Shown one piece after another: positions 12,739-23,815 of a stretch of DNA of 64,000 nt (the first letter of the stretch is position 1; each line of letters begins with the position of its first letter). The stretch is from Taeniopygia guttata (taxonomy: Eukaryota > Chordata > Aves > Passeriformes > Estrildidae), in NCBI RefSeq assembly GCF_048771995.1, contig NC_133063.1, forward strand, positions 9,774,001 to 9,838,000. The letters run 5' to 3'. Position numbers and translations under genes: made by a program. The notes beneath the pieces were generated by a model. The model did not search any database and had not been told where the DNA came from. It saw nothing but the letters and a program-made list of their open reading frames with translations.

Positions 12739-14986
12739 ATGATTTTGCTGTGCATCCTCATCCTTCTGGCTCTGTGCAGGCCTGCACAAGGCACCTGTGG
12801 GTAAGTAGCCACAGGCTTGACCTGAGGGGACCCAGGCAAAGGCTTAGGGGGTTCCCTGAGGATGCCCACTTGCCACCTGTGGCCATACCAGTTTCCTGGG
12901 CAGGAGCCTCAGTTTATCACCAGCACCCAGATGTCTGGCAGCACTTGTTTGTGGGGCTCACGCAGGCCGACATGAGCACACCCCAGGCAGTTCCCTGGCC
13001 CTGCTGGCTTTGCAACCGAAGTCTGGTGGGAGCCTTCTCACAGGACAGAAATGACTTTCTGCTTACAGGCAGACCTGTGGGCTCCGGCCCATGGGTACTA
13101 CCGTGGGCTCAACACGCGTCGTGGGCGGCACAGACGTCATGCCGGGGACTGGAGCCTGGGCAGGCATTGCCAGCGTCCGTTGCTACTGGAACCCGCCGGT
13201 ATCTGTGCACGTCTGCGGAGGGACCCTCGTCGGCGCACAGTGGCTCCTCACAGCTGCCCACTGCTTTGTCAACCGCACCAAGTAAGGACAACCTAGCTAC
13301 AGGGATATCCCCATACCACCAGCGCATGCTATTCCCATCCCACTTCCTTGCAGTGTGCCTAGTGCCTTGCAGGGCCTAGCTGAGAGACTGCTCAGGGACA
13401 AGAGTGGGCTCCTGCCACTGCTTCCGAGCAGCCTCCAGCTTAACATATCTTGAGTCTACTTTCACTCTCTGTAGTCCTGTTTTCCTCTCGGCCTCAGGAA
13501 GCAGAAGGCAGGGAAGTGTTGGTCTGTCACAGCACATGATTCTACCCCCTCTCACCCCTCTCTCCACCTGCCTTGCAGCCCCCTCAGCGAGTGGGCCATT
13601 GTGCTTGGGGCCACCTCCTTGGGCCAGTCAGGCCCTGATGTGGAAGTGCGCCGGATTAAGCGTCTGGTCATTCATGAAAAATACACTCCTCAACTTGAGT
13701 ATAATGACGTCGCCTTGCTGGAATTGGACCGTCCAGTCCGGTGCAGGTCTTCTATCCAGACTGCCTGCCTGCCTGGTCCTTCGGTGAAAGTGTCGGACCT
13801 GAAAAACTGTTACATTGCTGGCTGGGGTGACAGAATTGTCAAATGTAAGTTCCCACAAAGGATCTGTGCCTTGAGGGCAAGGCTGGCACACAAGGGAGGG
13901 AAGGCTGGGGCTCCCTGAGAGCAGAGGCCAAAATGAAAGTTGGGCTGTGGGACAAATGCCTCTGGAGAGATGGGCCTGGGCTGCTGCCCAGTGCAGACAG
14001 CAGTGACACAGCAATCCAACAGCTCTCTAGAGGCAGAACTAAGCCCTAGGGAAGGACTTCAACACAAAAACAGGCCAGAAGAATAGGCAAGGAGTTGCTG
14101 GGATCTCATTCCTTTCCCTGTTCACAGCATCGGGAAGAGATGTCCTGCAGCAGGCCAAGGTCCAAGTGGTGGATAAACAACTCTGCAACAGCAGCGACTG
14201 GCTGCAGGGGTACATCTACGACTTCCACGTGTGTGCTGGGCAAGGCGGTGTTGGCACCTGCCAGGTAAGAGCATGCTATGAGTCCCCCAGCAGTGTGGGC
14301 AGCCCCATCACACCACCCCAGCACAGCCCAGCGCCTGCTTTCCCTGGTCCATTTCTCTCGAAGCCCCAGCTCTGCACCACCACTGGAGCTTCCTCCCCCC
14401 TTCCGATCTGCGGGTACTTGCTCACAGCCCTGAAACATCCATGCACAGGGGAGACAGAGAGTCTCACTTTACAGGCACCCAGCCTGCTCCCAAGGGTTGG
14501 GTGTCAAGGTTCTGCAGGTCCCAGCATTTGAGCAGAGCCTTGCTCTGCCAGGAATCCCATTCTGGCAGGGGCTGGGAGGGTAAAGGAGCCAACTAACTGC
14601 TGACAGGGGCATGCAAAAGCACCTTAATCCTCTCTGCTCTGCTGCAGGGTGACAGCGGCGGGCCTCTTGTCTGCCAAGATAGGCATGCTGGCTTCTTCTG
14701 GCAAATTGGCGTGACCAGCTGGGGAGTAGGCTGTGCCAGACCTAAACGGCCTGCAGTCTCCAGCTCCACTCAGTACTACTACAACTGGATCTGGAGCACA
14801 ATGGGAAGAAAGCCAGCACCAGCAGTTGCTCCAGCGCCAGCACCGCTGCCAACCTACACCGCAGCCCCCCTGCAGACAGTAACTCCAAAACCAACACAAC
14901 CCTGTCCATTTCCACGTGAAAAGCTGCAGCAATTCTTTGATCTGCTGAAGGATATCTTGCGGTACCTAAAGGAAAAGATGTTATGA
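12739..14986 (+). CDS. ACR: Acrosin-like serine protease, complete, 338 aa
   Basis: A trypsin-fold (S1) protease of the acrosin type. Acrosin acts in the sperm acrosome during zona or perivitelline-layer penetration. Five coding exons join with matching phases: 12739-12800, 13069-13281, 13579-13844, 14128-14264 and 14648-14986. Residues 1-18 form a hydrophobic signal peptide ([18 protein letters not shown]). A short Cys-bearing light chain with TCGLRPM follows, then the activation site R37-VVGG. The triad is intact: His85 in TAAHC, Asp135 in NDVALLEL and Ser229 in GDSGGP. The tail is rich in Pro/Ala ([12 protein letters not shown]), as in acrosins. The S1-pocket base is Gly223 where trypsin-like acrosins have Asp, and PAV replaces the usual PGV, so cleavage after Arg/Lys is doubtful. 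The symbol marks the family; it could be one of several avian acrosin-like paralogues. Confidence 0.88.
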
Positions 14987-15065
14987 ACTGCAGAATGGAC
15001 CACCTGCAGTTCACACTATAATGGGCTACAACCCTTTCCTTCTGAGTTACATTAATTGAAATTTC

Positions 15066-15115
15066 ATTAAACTGAATTAAATTTTAAATTGCAAGCAAAA
15101 AAAAAAAAAAAAAAA
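15066..15115 (+). terminator. ATTAAA signal and genomic A tract after acrosin-like gene
   Basis: ATTAAA at 15066-15071 lies about 80 bp after the stop codon. It is followed 25 bp later by a run of 19 A residues (15097-15115) in the genomic sequence. Confidence 0.5.
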
Positions 15116-15116
15116 G

Positions 15117-15779
15117 ACCTGTATTTTCTACTCTGGGAATACTCTCCATCCAAATTTTATAAAATCCTACTGGCTTGATCACTGCCCAAGCAGCCTTTAA
15201 CTCAGGGAACCCTTCACCCTCATCTAGGAAGAATTTGGCTTCACTCTCCTTTCTGTACAGTTCAATGCCTTCCCTACAGATATTAATATATCTACAGTGG
15301 AAAAGTAGCATCCGGCACCTTAAGTCTGCAACAACAAGTGCAAGAAACACAACACTAGGAAAACGAGAGAAAGGGAAAAAATGGGTGCAGATGTTGCCCT
15401 GTCATTAAGAATGTGAAACCCTTCTCTGCACTAAGGATGATTTTTTTCCCCTATCAGATGGTAGCTGGGTTTTTTGACCAATGTAGAAACCTAGGCAGTA
15501 AAGAATTAACACATTGCTATGCCCTAAACACCAACAGCCATCAAGCAGGCTAGTTATAACAGGATGTGCCTGGAAAGGGGAGCCATATGAAGGTAAGGCA
15601 GCACCATTCTGGAGCTGAATTTCCTGTTCCAGTCCATGGTGACCACACAACATAAAGGACAATTTAAGTGCAGGAGTGGGGTCAAGGACCAAGCAAGACC
15701 AATAGAGGGAGAATCAAGACCACCAAAACCCACAAAGCCCCCCAGCCCATTTCCAGAAAGATCCAGAATTCTGGGCTGC
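15117..15779. other. Intergenic, no gene seen
   Basis: Unassigned sequence between the acrosin-like gene and an LTR-like segment. It may include the 5' part of that LTR, whose start I could not fix. Confidence 0.4.
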
Positions 15780-16200
15780 ACATGCTAACTCATTTGTATG
15801 AAGAGTGAGGAACCTAATCTCCAAATGGGGAAAGCTTACCTATAAAAATGTACCAGAAGGGTGGCCTTCTCTCAGGACCCTGGACACCTGTTGGGTGGAT
15901 CAATGCTGGACCCAGGAGCATGAACTTCTTTCCTCTCCTACCTGATTTCTTTTCCCCTTCTTCTTCCCTCTATTCTTTTATTCTTTTTTTTTCCTCTTAC
16001 TATTAGAAGATAGTGGCAGAACACATACCAATTGCCATGCTGAGTATGTAGTTTGTTAATAAAAGTTGGTGAGGTTTTTTTGGACATTTTTTTTCCTCTT
16101 ACTATTAGAAGATAATGGCAAAACACATACCAATTGCCATGCTGAGTGTGTAGTTTGTTAATAAAAGTTGGTGAGGTTTTTTTGGACCCTTTTGGTTTTT
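15780..16200 (+). mobile_element. LTR-like segment with duplicated poly(A) region
   Basis: CCTATAAAAATG near 15840 reads as a TATA box. AATAAAAG follows at about 16060 and again at about 16162, inside a direct repeat. This order (TATA, then AATAAA, then a GT/T-rich end) fits a solo LTR on the + strand. I saw no target-site duplication, so both ends are estimates. Confidence 0.4.
15991..16194. repeat. 102-bp direct tandem repeat
   Basis: Two adjacent near-identical copies start TTCCTCTTACTATTAGAAGA at 15991 and 16093. Each includes an AATAAAAGTTGGTGAG block. They differ at a few bases (for example GATAGTGGCAGA against GATAATGGCAAA). Confidence 0.9.
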
Positions 16201-16439
16201 GCCATTCTTTTTCATCTGTGAACATCTACAAATCTTGTTTGCTCCCTTCCACATAGGGGTGGATGTAACACCAATGCACAAACACTCCAGGGAAGATAAG
16301 TGCCTTCTCCAGTGCCAATCCCTGGGCCAAGGATCGGCTGCACATCTTGCCCTCTCACAGCAGCAGTCTGTAGTGTCAGCACATCTGTTTTGATCCAGCT
16401 ACTGACAGACGCCTCTACCTGAATTAAGATGCCGACAAT

Positions 16440-16990
16440 ACCATGTGCCAAAGCCAATAGTATGGATTTTATTTAACAGTCAACGTGAAGTAGAGAGATA
16501 GACAAAACAGGAAAGAGAGGAGGGCCAGAATGAGAGAAAGTGAGACAATTTAAGTAAAAAGCTATCACCACACTTGGATCCAGAAAGCATCATGTTGCGT
16601 TTTTCTTCACCCTGGTCTTCTTGCTGATGTGGTTCCCAGGGTGTTCAAAACTTTTCACTCTTTATACATTTTAGCAAACAATGGAATTAATGCTCATTGG
16701 CTACACTCAAGAGTTGATTCTCAGCACAGTTGCTGGGTTGGCTTTCTGTGTGGATTCTTTCTGTCCAGTATCAGTTCTCTTCCACTATCTGTTTTCCTCC
16801 CACTAGTCTGAGATAAAATCCAGACAGTCTTAACTCACACTCCTCTCAAGTGGGTTAACTCTTTCCAAGTTTCTCAGAGGCATGTTCAGGGACAGGGAGC
16901 TTCAGTCATCACAGATGAGCAGCTGCTTCTTTGGAGAGTTTGCCATGGTGGGCAAAGTCCTTTGGTGAAGTTAACACATCTTGGAGGGCC
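16440..16990 (-). mobile_element. Possible LTR fragment, antisense
   Basis: GGATTTTATTTAACAGTC near 16456 reads on the - strand as an AATAAA context, followed by A/G-rich sequence. It resembles other antisense LTR ends in this window. No ends or target-site duplication were found. Confidence 0.25.
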
Positions 16991-16994
16991 AAGG

Positions 16995-18742
16995 AGAACC
17001 TCCACTCTTTATTGGACAAGGGGGTAATATAGTTACCGGATATGAGGAAAAGGCTGAGGTACCTAACATCTTCTTCGCTTCAGTTTTCAACAAGAAGATA
17101 GGTTGTCCTCAGGACAACTGGCCTCCTGAGCTGGAAGATGGGGACAGGGAGCAGAATAGCCTCCCCTGTCATCCAGGAGGGAGCAGTTAGTGACCTGCTG
17201 AGCCACTTAGATGCTCACAAGTCTATGAGACCACACAGGATCCACCCTAGGTTGATGAGGGAGATGGCAGAAGACCTTGACAAGTGCTTTCCATCATTTA
17301 CCATCAGTCCTGAGTAACCAGGGAGGTGCCAGATGACTGGGTTGGCCAATGTGATGCGCATCCATAAGAAGGGCCATAAGGAACATACAGGAAACTCCAG
17401 GCCTCTCAGCCTGACCTTGGTGCATAGTATGGCTATGGAACAGATCATCTTGAGTGTGGTGACGCAGCACCTACAGGACAGCTGAGGGATCAGACCCAGC
17501 CAGCATGGATTTAGGAGGGGCAGGTCCTGCCTGAACAACCTGATCTCCTTATAACCAGGTAACCCACCTGATGGATGAGGGGAAGGCTGTGGATGTTGTC
17601 TGCCTGGCCTTCAGCAATGCCTTTGACACCATCTCCCCGTAGGATTCTCCTGGAAAAGCTGCAGCCCACGGCTTGGACAGGAGCACTCTGTGCTGGGTTA
17701 GGAACTGGCTGCAGGGCCAGACCCAGAGAGTGGAGGTGAATTGTGTCACATCCACTTGGTGGGCAGTCACCAGTGGTGTCCCTCAGGAGTCTGTGCTGGG
17801 GCCAGTCTTGCTGAATACCTTTATTAATAGTCTGGATGAGGGAACTGAGTCCACCATTAGCAAATTTGAGGTGACACCAAATTGGATGAAAGCATTGATC
17901 TGTTAGAGGGTAAGAGGGCTCTGCAGAGGGCTCTGGACAGGCTGGATAGGTGGGCTGAATCCCACTTATCAATATGAGGTTTAACAAGTCTAAGTGCCAG
18001 GTCCTAGACTTTAGTCACAACAAGTCCCTGCAGCAACACAGGCTGGGGACAGAGTGGCTGGACAGTGGCCAGGCAGAAAGGGACCTGGGGTTGCTGGTCA
18101 ACAGGTGATTGAACATGAGCCAGCAGTGTGCCCTGGGGGCCAAGAAGGCAAATGGCCCCTGGCCTGTATCAGGAACAGTGTGGCCAGGGCAGTGATTCTT
18201 CCCCTGTACTGGTTAGGCCTCTCCTCTAGTGCTGTGCCCAGTTCTGGCCCCTCAGTTTGGGAAGGACGTTGAGATGCTGAAAAGTGTCCAGAGGAGGGCA
18301 ACAAGGATGGTGAATGGTCTGGGTCACAAGGGGCTATGAGGAGTGGCTGAGGGAGCTGGGGTTGTTTAGCCTGGAGAAGAGAAGGCTCAGGGGTGACCTT
18401 ATCAACTTATATCAGTTCCCTGAAAGGAGGGTGTAGGCAGGTGGTGGTCGGTCTCTTTCCTCAGGCAACCAGCAATAGAAGAGGACAAAGTTTTAAGCTG
18501 TACTGGGGAGGTTTAGGCTAGACACTAGGAAAAATTCTTCACAGAAATGGTGATTTTGGGCATTGGAAAAGACTTCCCAGGGAGGGTGGTGGAGTCACTG
18601 TCCCTGGAGGTGTTTAAGGAAAGACTGGACATAGCTCTTAGTGCTGTGGTCTGCTTGACAAGGTGATCTTTGGTCATAGGTTGGACTCAATGATCTCAGA
18701 GTTTTTTTATTTTTTTAGTCTAGCTGATTCTATGATTCTGTG
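16995..18742 (+). mobile_element. CR1-family LINE, 3' part, degenerate
   Basis: Remnants of the CR1 reverse-transcriptase ORF can be read in shifting + frames: EEKAEVPNIFFASVFN near 17.06 kb, then [21 protein letters not shown] and [13 protein letters not shown] near 17.5-17.8 kb. The 3' region reads [18 protein letters not shown] in degraded form. It ends with the CR1-typical GGTTGGACTCAATGATCTCAG and GATTCTATGATTCTGTGG. Stops and frameshifts are frequent, so it is an inactive copy. Confidence 0.9.
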
Positions 18743-19387
18743 GTTGGTGGTTAAGGCAATTGTGCTCTTCAAGTCTCCTACAATATTTTATGCAGCTCTG
18801 GTCATCAAGGGTGCACAGGTTCTCAGAGCCCCTGAGACCTGTCAGCAGGAAGCAAAGCCTTCATCTAGTCTTCACTAGAGACCACCTGCACAGGTGATGC
18901 TTGACCAGCATCTGCTAAGGCCATATTGGATTTTGGTCCACAGTGTTTACTTTGTAAAAAGAAAACCACCCCATTATAAAAACTGCATTCAATTAATCAC
19001 ATTTGCTCATTCAAGAGTGAACTTAAAGAAGATAGAAAGAAAGGAAAAATCCAGTCTCCAGCCCTTAGATTTAATTTAAAATCCAGGACCTCAAAGGTAT
19101 TGAACCACTTAATTCCCACTATCCATTTGTGACAGACAGGTGTCTCAACCCTACATATTTTCAGCTGCCAGAGACCATCTTCCCAGGCTCTCAGAAAAGA
19201 CACAGCCTGTCGAGCATGCCTGTAAGATCTGGAGGGCTGAGTCTCTCCAGGGTGGTAGTGAGAAGGGCACTAGGGCTTGAGGAGTCAGGAGGGTATCCTT
19301 CTCCAGGGGCTTGGGTATTTCTTCAAATCCTCCTTGGGACAGCAAGGGAGCAGGATTTCTCCACTTCATTGCACTGTGTGAGATTCT
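18743..19387. other. Intergenic, no gene seen
   Basis: Sequence between the CR1 end and the RING pseudogene. No motif was recognised. Upstream sequence of the RING gene may be included. Confidence 0.4.
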
Positions 19388-19822
19388 GTGGTACTGCCAG
19401 TGATGGGGAGCAGCCCATCAGTACTCCCTGAATTGCCATGGAGAACAGATAAAGCCATGGGGACATCAGAGTGCCCCATTTGTCATGATGAGCAAGAGGG
19501 TGTCACTCATGTGATAGGCTGTGGCCACGAGTTCTACAGGGGCTGCATCCTGCGTTGGGCAGAGAAGAAACCAGAGTGCCCACTCTGCAGAAGATTGATG
19601 GAGTCTGTCAGGTTTTCTGTGCAGGAACAAAAATACCTGGAGTGTATCATCACACCTCAGGGAGAATCACCAGGGAGCAGCAGTCAGGTTGGATGCAGGA
19701 CTGGATCCAGGCAGAAGGAGCTCTTGGCCTCCTGGATGGAAACAGCTGCCAGTGCCTTACAGCTGTTCCTTAGTCTTCTTTGGGGAGAGGGACACGTTCC
19801 CCAGCTAAGCAGCGGTCTGTAG
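19388..19822 (+). pseudogene. TOPORS-like RING-finger gene, 5' part, probably broken
   Basis: From the ATG at 19457 the frame gives MGTSECPICHDEQ and a C3HC4-type RING: CPIC, then GCGHEF, GCILRW and CPLC. It continues into a SVQEQKYLE segment that resembles the stretch after the RING in TOPORS, a RING E3 ligase for ubiquitin and SUMO. Many TOPORS-like copies are annotated in songbirds, as I recall. One zinc ligand is lost: the motif CxHxFCxxC reads CGHEFYRGC, with Tyr at the fifth ligand (codon TAC). The frame stops at 19820-19822, well short of a full TOPORS-like protein. Related sequence seems to resume at 20593. A decayed copy is likelier than a working gene. Confidence 0.6.
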
Positions 19823-20592
19823 CATCCTCGTGATGGCTGGCAATGAGAGCAGTCTTGTATGCCCTGCCCGCCCTGTCCAGATGGGTGTAGCAGGGCACCT
19901 CGCCCCAGAGGAACTTATCTGTTGCTTTTAGCTGGTGGAATAACAGAGCACCTTGACCCAGAACTTCTCTCTTTTGTGTTAATTGATGAAAAAATGCAAA
20001 TATGACAAGCTGTCTTGTAGTGAATTACTTTCACACTATGGGAGTAGCACTCCCAGCTGATAACAAATATCTTGCCCTGGAAGTGACATCTGGAAAGATA
20101 AGCTGGAATTTTTGTCTGATGGACAACCCACCTTACAAACTGTGAAAGGTACACCAAGTTTTCACAAAGCAGGAAATCTTCTGCACATTCCCTGGAAATG
20201 TATGGAATTTTTCCCCAAAGCAGGGACAGTTGATTTATGGCTACTCCTCTGAGGATGAGTGAAAGGATTTAGTGTACACTATCATAATTTCAGTGATAAA
20301 TTATATCTGACTCTTAATCAATACAATTTATTTTGCTAACTTTAATATAGGTACAATAATATTGTGCACTGTTTTATGTAGTCTACTAGATGTACTTTTT
20401 GGTTTATACCATGTAGTAACTCTGACTAAGGCCTTGGTTATCTGCTCTCTGTTCAATAAATAACTAATTTTATAAATAGACCTGATCTGCCATGCTTAGA
20501 ACTTGCAGGCTAGATTGATTTTAGGTGTGGGTGACCCAAATTTAAGCTGTTGCAAAAAAATCTGGATTTTAGGCAGATTTGCCTGAAGCTTC
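19823..20592. other. Non-coding sequence splitting the TOPORS-like copy
   Basis: About 770 bp with stops in all frames, separating two segments that may belong to one TOPORS-like gene. It may be an intron or an old insertion. No repeat family was recognised. Confidence 0.35.
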
Positions 20593-20796
20593 CACTTGAT
20601 CCATGACAATGGGGAGATGATGCTCCAGATGCTGCAGCCTTTCCCGGAGGAATACACAGAACAGCTGGTTGATGGCACTGCCAATTTCACTGTGGGCCAA
20701 TACAGTGAGGAGTCCCAGAGGCTGCTGCGCTCCCATGATGCTGGAAAGGAGGACCCAGCCCTGAGGCCAGTTCCTGCTCCACCAGCTCCCAGGTAG
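20593..20796 (+). pseudogene. Possible TOPORS-like downstream segment
   Basis: The + frame reads LQMLQPFPEEYTEQLVDG followed by QYSEESQRLLRSHD, then a Pro-rich end and a stop. The pattern (L.PF, then HTE.F-like, then Y...A) recalls the helical segment after the RING of TOPORS. The match is from memory and weak. It is in the same orientation as the RING fragment 770 bp upstream, which supports a common origin. Confidence 0.35.
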
Positions 20797-20834
20797 GGAC
20801 TCCCACTGGCATCCTATGGCCGGCTGGGGGACAA

Positions 20835-21210
20835 TGTACAACTCACAGACGGGACGGGACTGCTGAGCAACGCGGCTCGAGCTGTTTATTTTCCAGCACC
20901 AGTATCATTCTATGGATATGACAATGGGAAGAGGCCAGCAGCTCACATCCCCGGCAGCTGACCAAGAACTTCATGTCACAACTTCCCTTAAAAACTTAAA
21001 CTCTTAAAATAGTCAAAACTCCCATGGTCATGGGCACACCTGGCACTGGATTTCTACAATTTTTGTAAGTTTAACAAGTTAGCATATTTAACAAATATTG
21101 TCCAATTAGAAGAGCAGTTGGTTAGGTAATTTCCCCTGGGTTCTGCCCCACTGGAGTTGTTCCAGGGGCTTTCTGGTTATGTCTTCTAAGTTCTAGCGTC
21201 CTTGAAACAC
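20835..21210 (-). mobile_element. Solo LTR-like sequence, antisense
   Basis: On the - strand AATAAACAGCTCGAGC (reverse of 20875-20895) gives a poly(A) signal followed by a GC-rich R/U5-like end at TGTACAACTC. The upstream part is AT-richer with TTAAGTTTTTAAG. The layout matches the other antisense LTRs here. The far end is not fixed. Confidence 0.4.
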
Positions 21211-22417
21211 AGTGACAACACAATGTCCTTGTTAGCCTAAAATGCCAGACTAAAACAGTATTTCAGTTAGAAGGTTAGCTTACTGTTCTGAAAGGTAGGG
21301 GGAAAGGGTAGGAAAAGAAGAACCATGTGTTAGTTGTCTACAAATCTACAAATACATAAAAAACATATAGGAGAAATCTCTAAACATCAAGGGCAGCAGC
21401 CACCGTCTGACTGTTCCTTGTCAGGACTAGGGACACTTTCACAGGAAGCCCTAACATCCCCAACAGAAGAGGGCTGCTGGCCCCAGTCTTGCAGGCAAAC
21501 CATTTTGCTGGCAGAACTAGCAGGGGTCCAGCACATTTCTAGACTGGAAAAAGGAAATACATTCTTTCTCTCACACAGTCTCTGGCTGCTGCTTTCTCCC
21601 CTTTCTGCTGCCTTTCCCCTTCCCCTTGTGCCCCACTGTGGTTGGCACTTGCCTGTTAGGGAGGCAGGATATTGAGGAAATTGCAGTTGCAATGGGAGCT
21701 GCAGGCTGAGCTCTGGATGGGAGCCAGAGGCCATGAACTGCCAACCCTTGGTACAGGGAAGGGCACAGGGACCTGCGGCAGCAGGCTGGGGACTGGACAC
21801 TGAGGCACAGCAGGAGCTGAGACCCCCAGACTTTGGTGCTGTGAGGGCATGAAAACCCAGGGGTTAATTGTTCAGGGCCCCTTCTCAGAGGCACCAGCTG
21901 GAGCTGTTGTTATTACTTACTGCACCATGATTAAGCTATTTGAAGGACCTGGATGTCCAAGAATCTGCTGTGGGAAACCTGGGGTTGAGCTGGTAAAGGA
22001 ATCCTGGTCTGAATGTGAGTGTGAGGGGTGTAGCTGTGAAGGGGCTTCAGTCCCAGCTTAGGTGATGTGAATGTGACTGGCAGAGCGGCTCCTGGATGGT
22101 CAGACAGGGAAGCTTCTTTAACAGCAGGGTTCAGGGCTGGATCCAGGTGAGACCATGCTGTGAAAGTCCTTGTGGGTCTCCAGAAGCAGCCAGCTGGGTA
22201 GCAGCCGTATGAGGAAAGGAGCAGGGAGGGCAGCATGGCCTGGCTGGAAGATGCCCAGGCCTTATGTTCATTCGGAAATGCCAGCCAGCCCATGGCTCAG
22301 ATTTCTGATCCTCCCTCAGACCATCATGTGCACAGCAGTGGTTGCAGAGTTGGTGAAGTCCAGCAGCACCTGGGAAAAGAGAAGCTGCAGATAATCCCTG
22401 GAAACAAATACCTGCTC
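21211..22417. other. Intergenic, no gene seen
   Basis: Moderately GC-rich sequence with short open stretches on both strands but no recognised domain. It may contain remains of retroelements. Confidence 0.4.
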
Positions 22418-22701
22418 CAGCAGGAGCAGTGAGTGTCCAGTGGGAAGGCAAGTTCTGCCACGGGAACTAATGCCAACATGTGGGAGTGAAGACTTGTGCA
22501 GTTTGGATCTGCATGAGCCACTGTGGAGGCCTGTGGGCCTGCAGGAGGACTTCTTGGGGCTATGCCCTGGAAGGATGTCCCCTAGACTTTAACCTTTCGC
22601 TTATCATGGCCGTAGATATAAACTTTCCCATGAACTCAATTTTTTTTTCAATGTACATTTGATACATTATTAGTATATAATATAGATAGAGATATAATAC
22701 A

Positions 22702-22746
<45 letters not shown>

Positions 22747-23108
22747 TGATCATATAGTGATTATTGAAAATAATTTATGTTGCAATATTTGGTGGTAATT
22801 GACAGAAAATTTGACAATCATTTAAATTTAAATTTTAGTTGCACAATTTTTAACAGACTTCCTTTTCCAGTTTTCGTATTCATCCGCCACATACCTGTAC
22901 CCACTATCCCTGAGAAGGACAGGACTGGAGATGGAACCTGCTCAAGAGCACAGGCCAGCCACCAGCCATCTGCCATCTGCCCTTCTTTTCCGTGCCCATG
23001 CCAGGATGGCACTGGCCATGCCTCCCCGGATTCTACCCTAAGCCACCTTGTGACAGCCCTCAACCCTGCTCCCGCTTCCCTGTTGTATTAGCAGTCCCCG
23101 ATTTTTGT
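22418..23108 (+). repeat. Inverted copy of the kinase-array spacer
   Basis: This stretch is the near reverse complement of 46684-47366 and of 57220-57641 plus 59056-59298. Shared landmarks in order are GTCCAGTGGGAAGGCAAG, CTTCTTGGGGCTATGCCC, an AT-repeat block, AGTTGCACAATTTTTAACAG, and AGCAGTCCCCGAT. It lies about 14 kb from the nearest array unit and in the opposite orientation. Beyond CCCCGAT it continues into sequence unlike the array, where the array copies have an LTR. Confidence 0.8.
22703..22743. repeat. (TA)n microsatellite
   Basis: An uninterrupted TA run of about 40 bases inside the spacer copy. The array copies have TATATC-type repeats at this place. Confidence 0.9.
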
Positions 23109-23109
23109 T

Positions 23110-23815
23110 GTAATTCATGTTTCAGAGATTCCCGATACAGGCAACCCTCAGAAGCCAGTCACCCCAGTTCTTTTAATTATTTAGGAAGGAGAGTCGGCAC
23201 CCTCCGGACAGCCGGAGGAGCGACTCTGGTGCCCCACAGGAGACCCGTGCCCGGCCACACCATAAGGTCCTCACAGGCTGGTCCCCCCTAAAGCCTTTTC
23301 TTTTGGCTTTTGTGTTTAGGGAAGGGCATCAGGGGAAGGTACCATAGCCAGTCCTTTTGATTTTCTCTTCTCTTTTGATTTATGGGTAAGTGAGGGGGAA
23401 TGAAGTGGTGGAGAGCTGCCCGGTACTTGGGCCCTTAGAAGTGATGGGAAATGAAAACTGTATTTAATTCTTGTTTAGTTATTCTCTGCAATATGAACTC
23501 ACTTGTTTATCTTAATTCTCAAGTTTAAAGTCTATAAAATATTGTGTTATTTTTAGTTAAGACAAGGTTATTATTTATACTATGATTGTTTTACCTTTCA
23601 TTTGAAATAAAACCAGAAAGGGGGAGTTGTGGGAGCTTGTCCTGGAGGGGATGGGCAGTAAAGTGGTCACACATCAGTCAATCAACAACCAACAGGAAGC
23701 CTCAGTGCAGCCTCTCAGGCAGATGTTACCTGGAGGGCTGCCTTCCCAAGAGCCATCTCTTTGGTCAGTGGGGCTATCTCCTGCGAATCACCAGATGCTC
23801 GAGGTGCAGATGTAG
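23110..23815 (+). mobile_element. Possible 3' end of an endogenous retroelement
   Basis: AT-rich sequence leads to a polypurine-tract-like GAAAGGGGGAG (about 23617) directly followed by TGTGGGAGCTTGTCC, which could be the start of an LTR on the + strand. No coding frame of such an element was recognised upstream. Confidence 0.3.

Noticed and set aside
12537..13379. 280-aa + strand ORF over the acrosin 5' end
   Set aside because: It reads acrosin exons 1-2 and the intron in another frame and has no domain.
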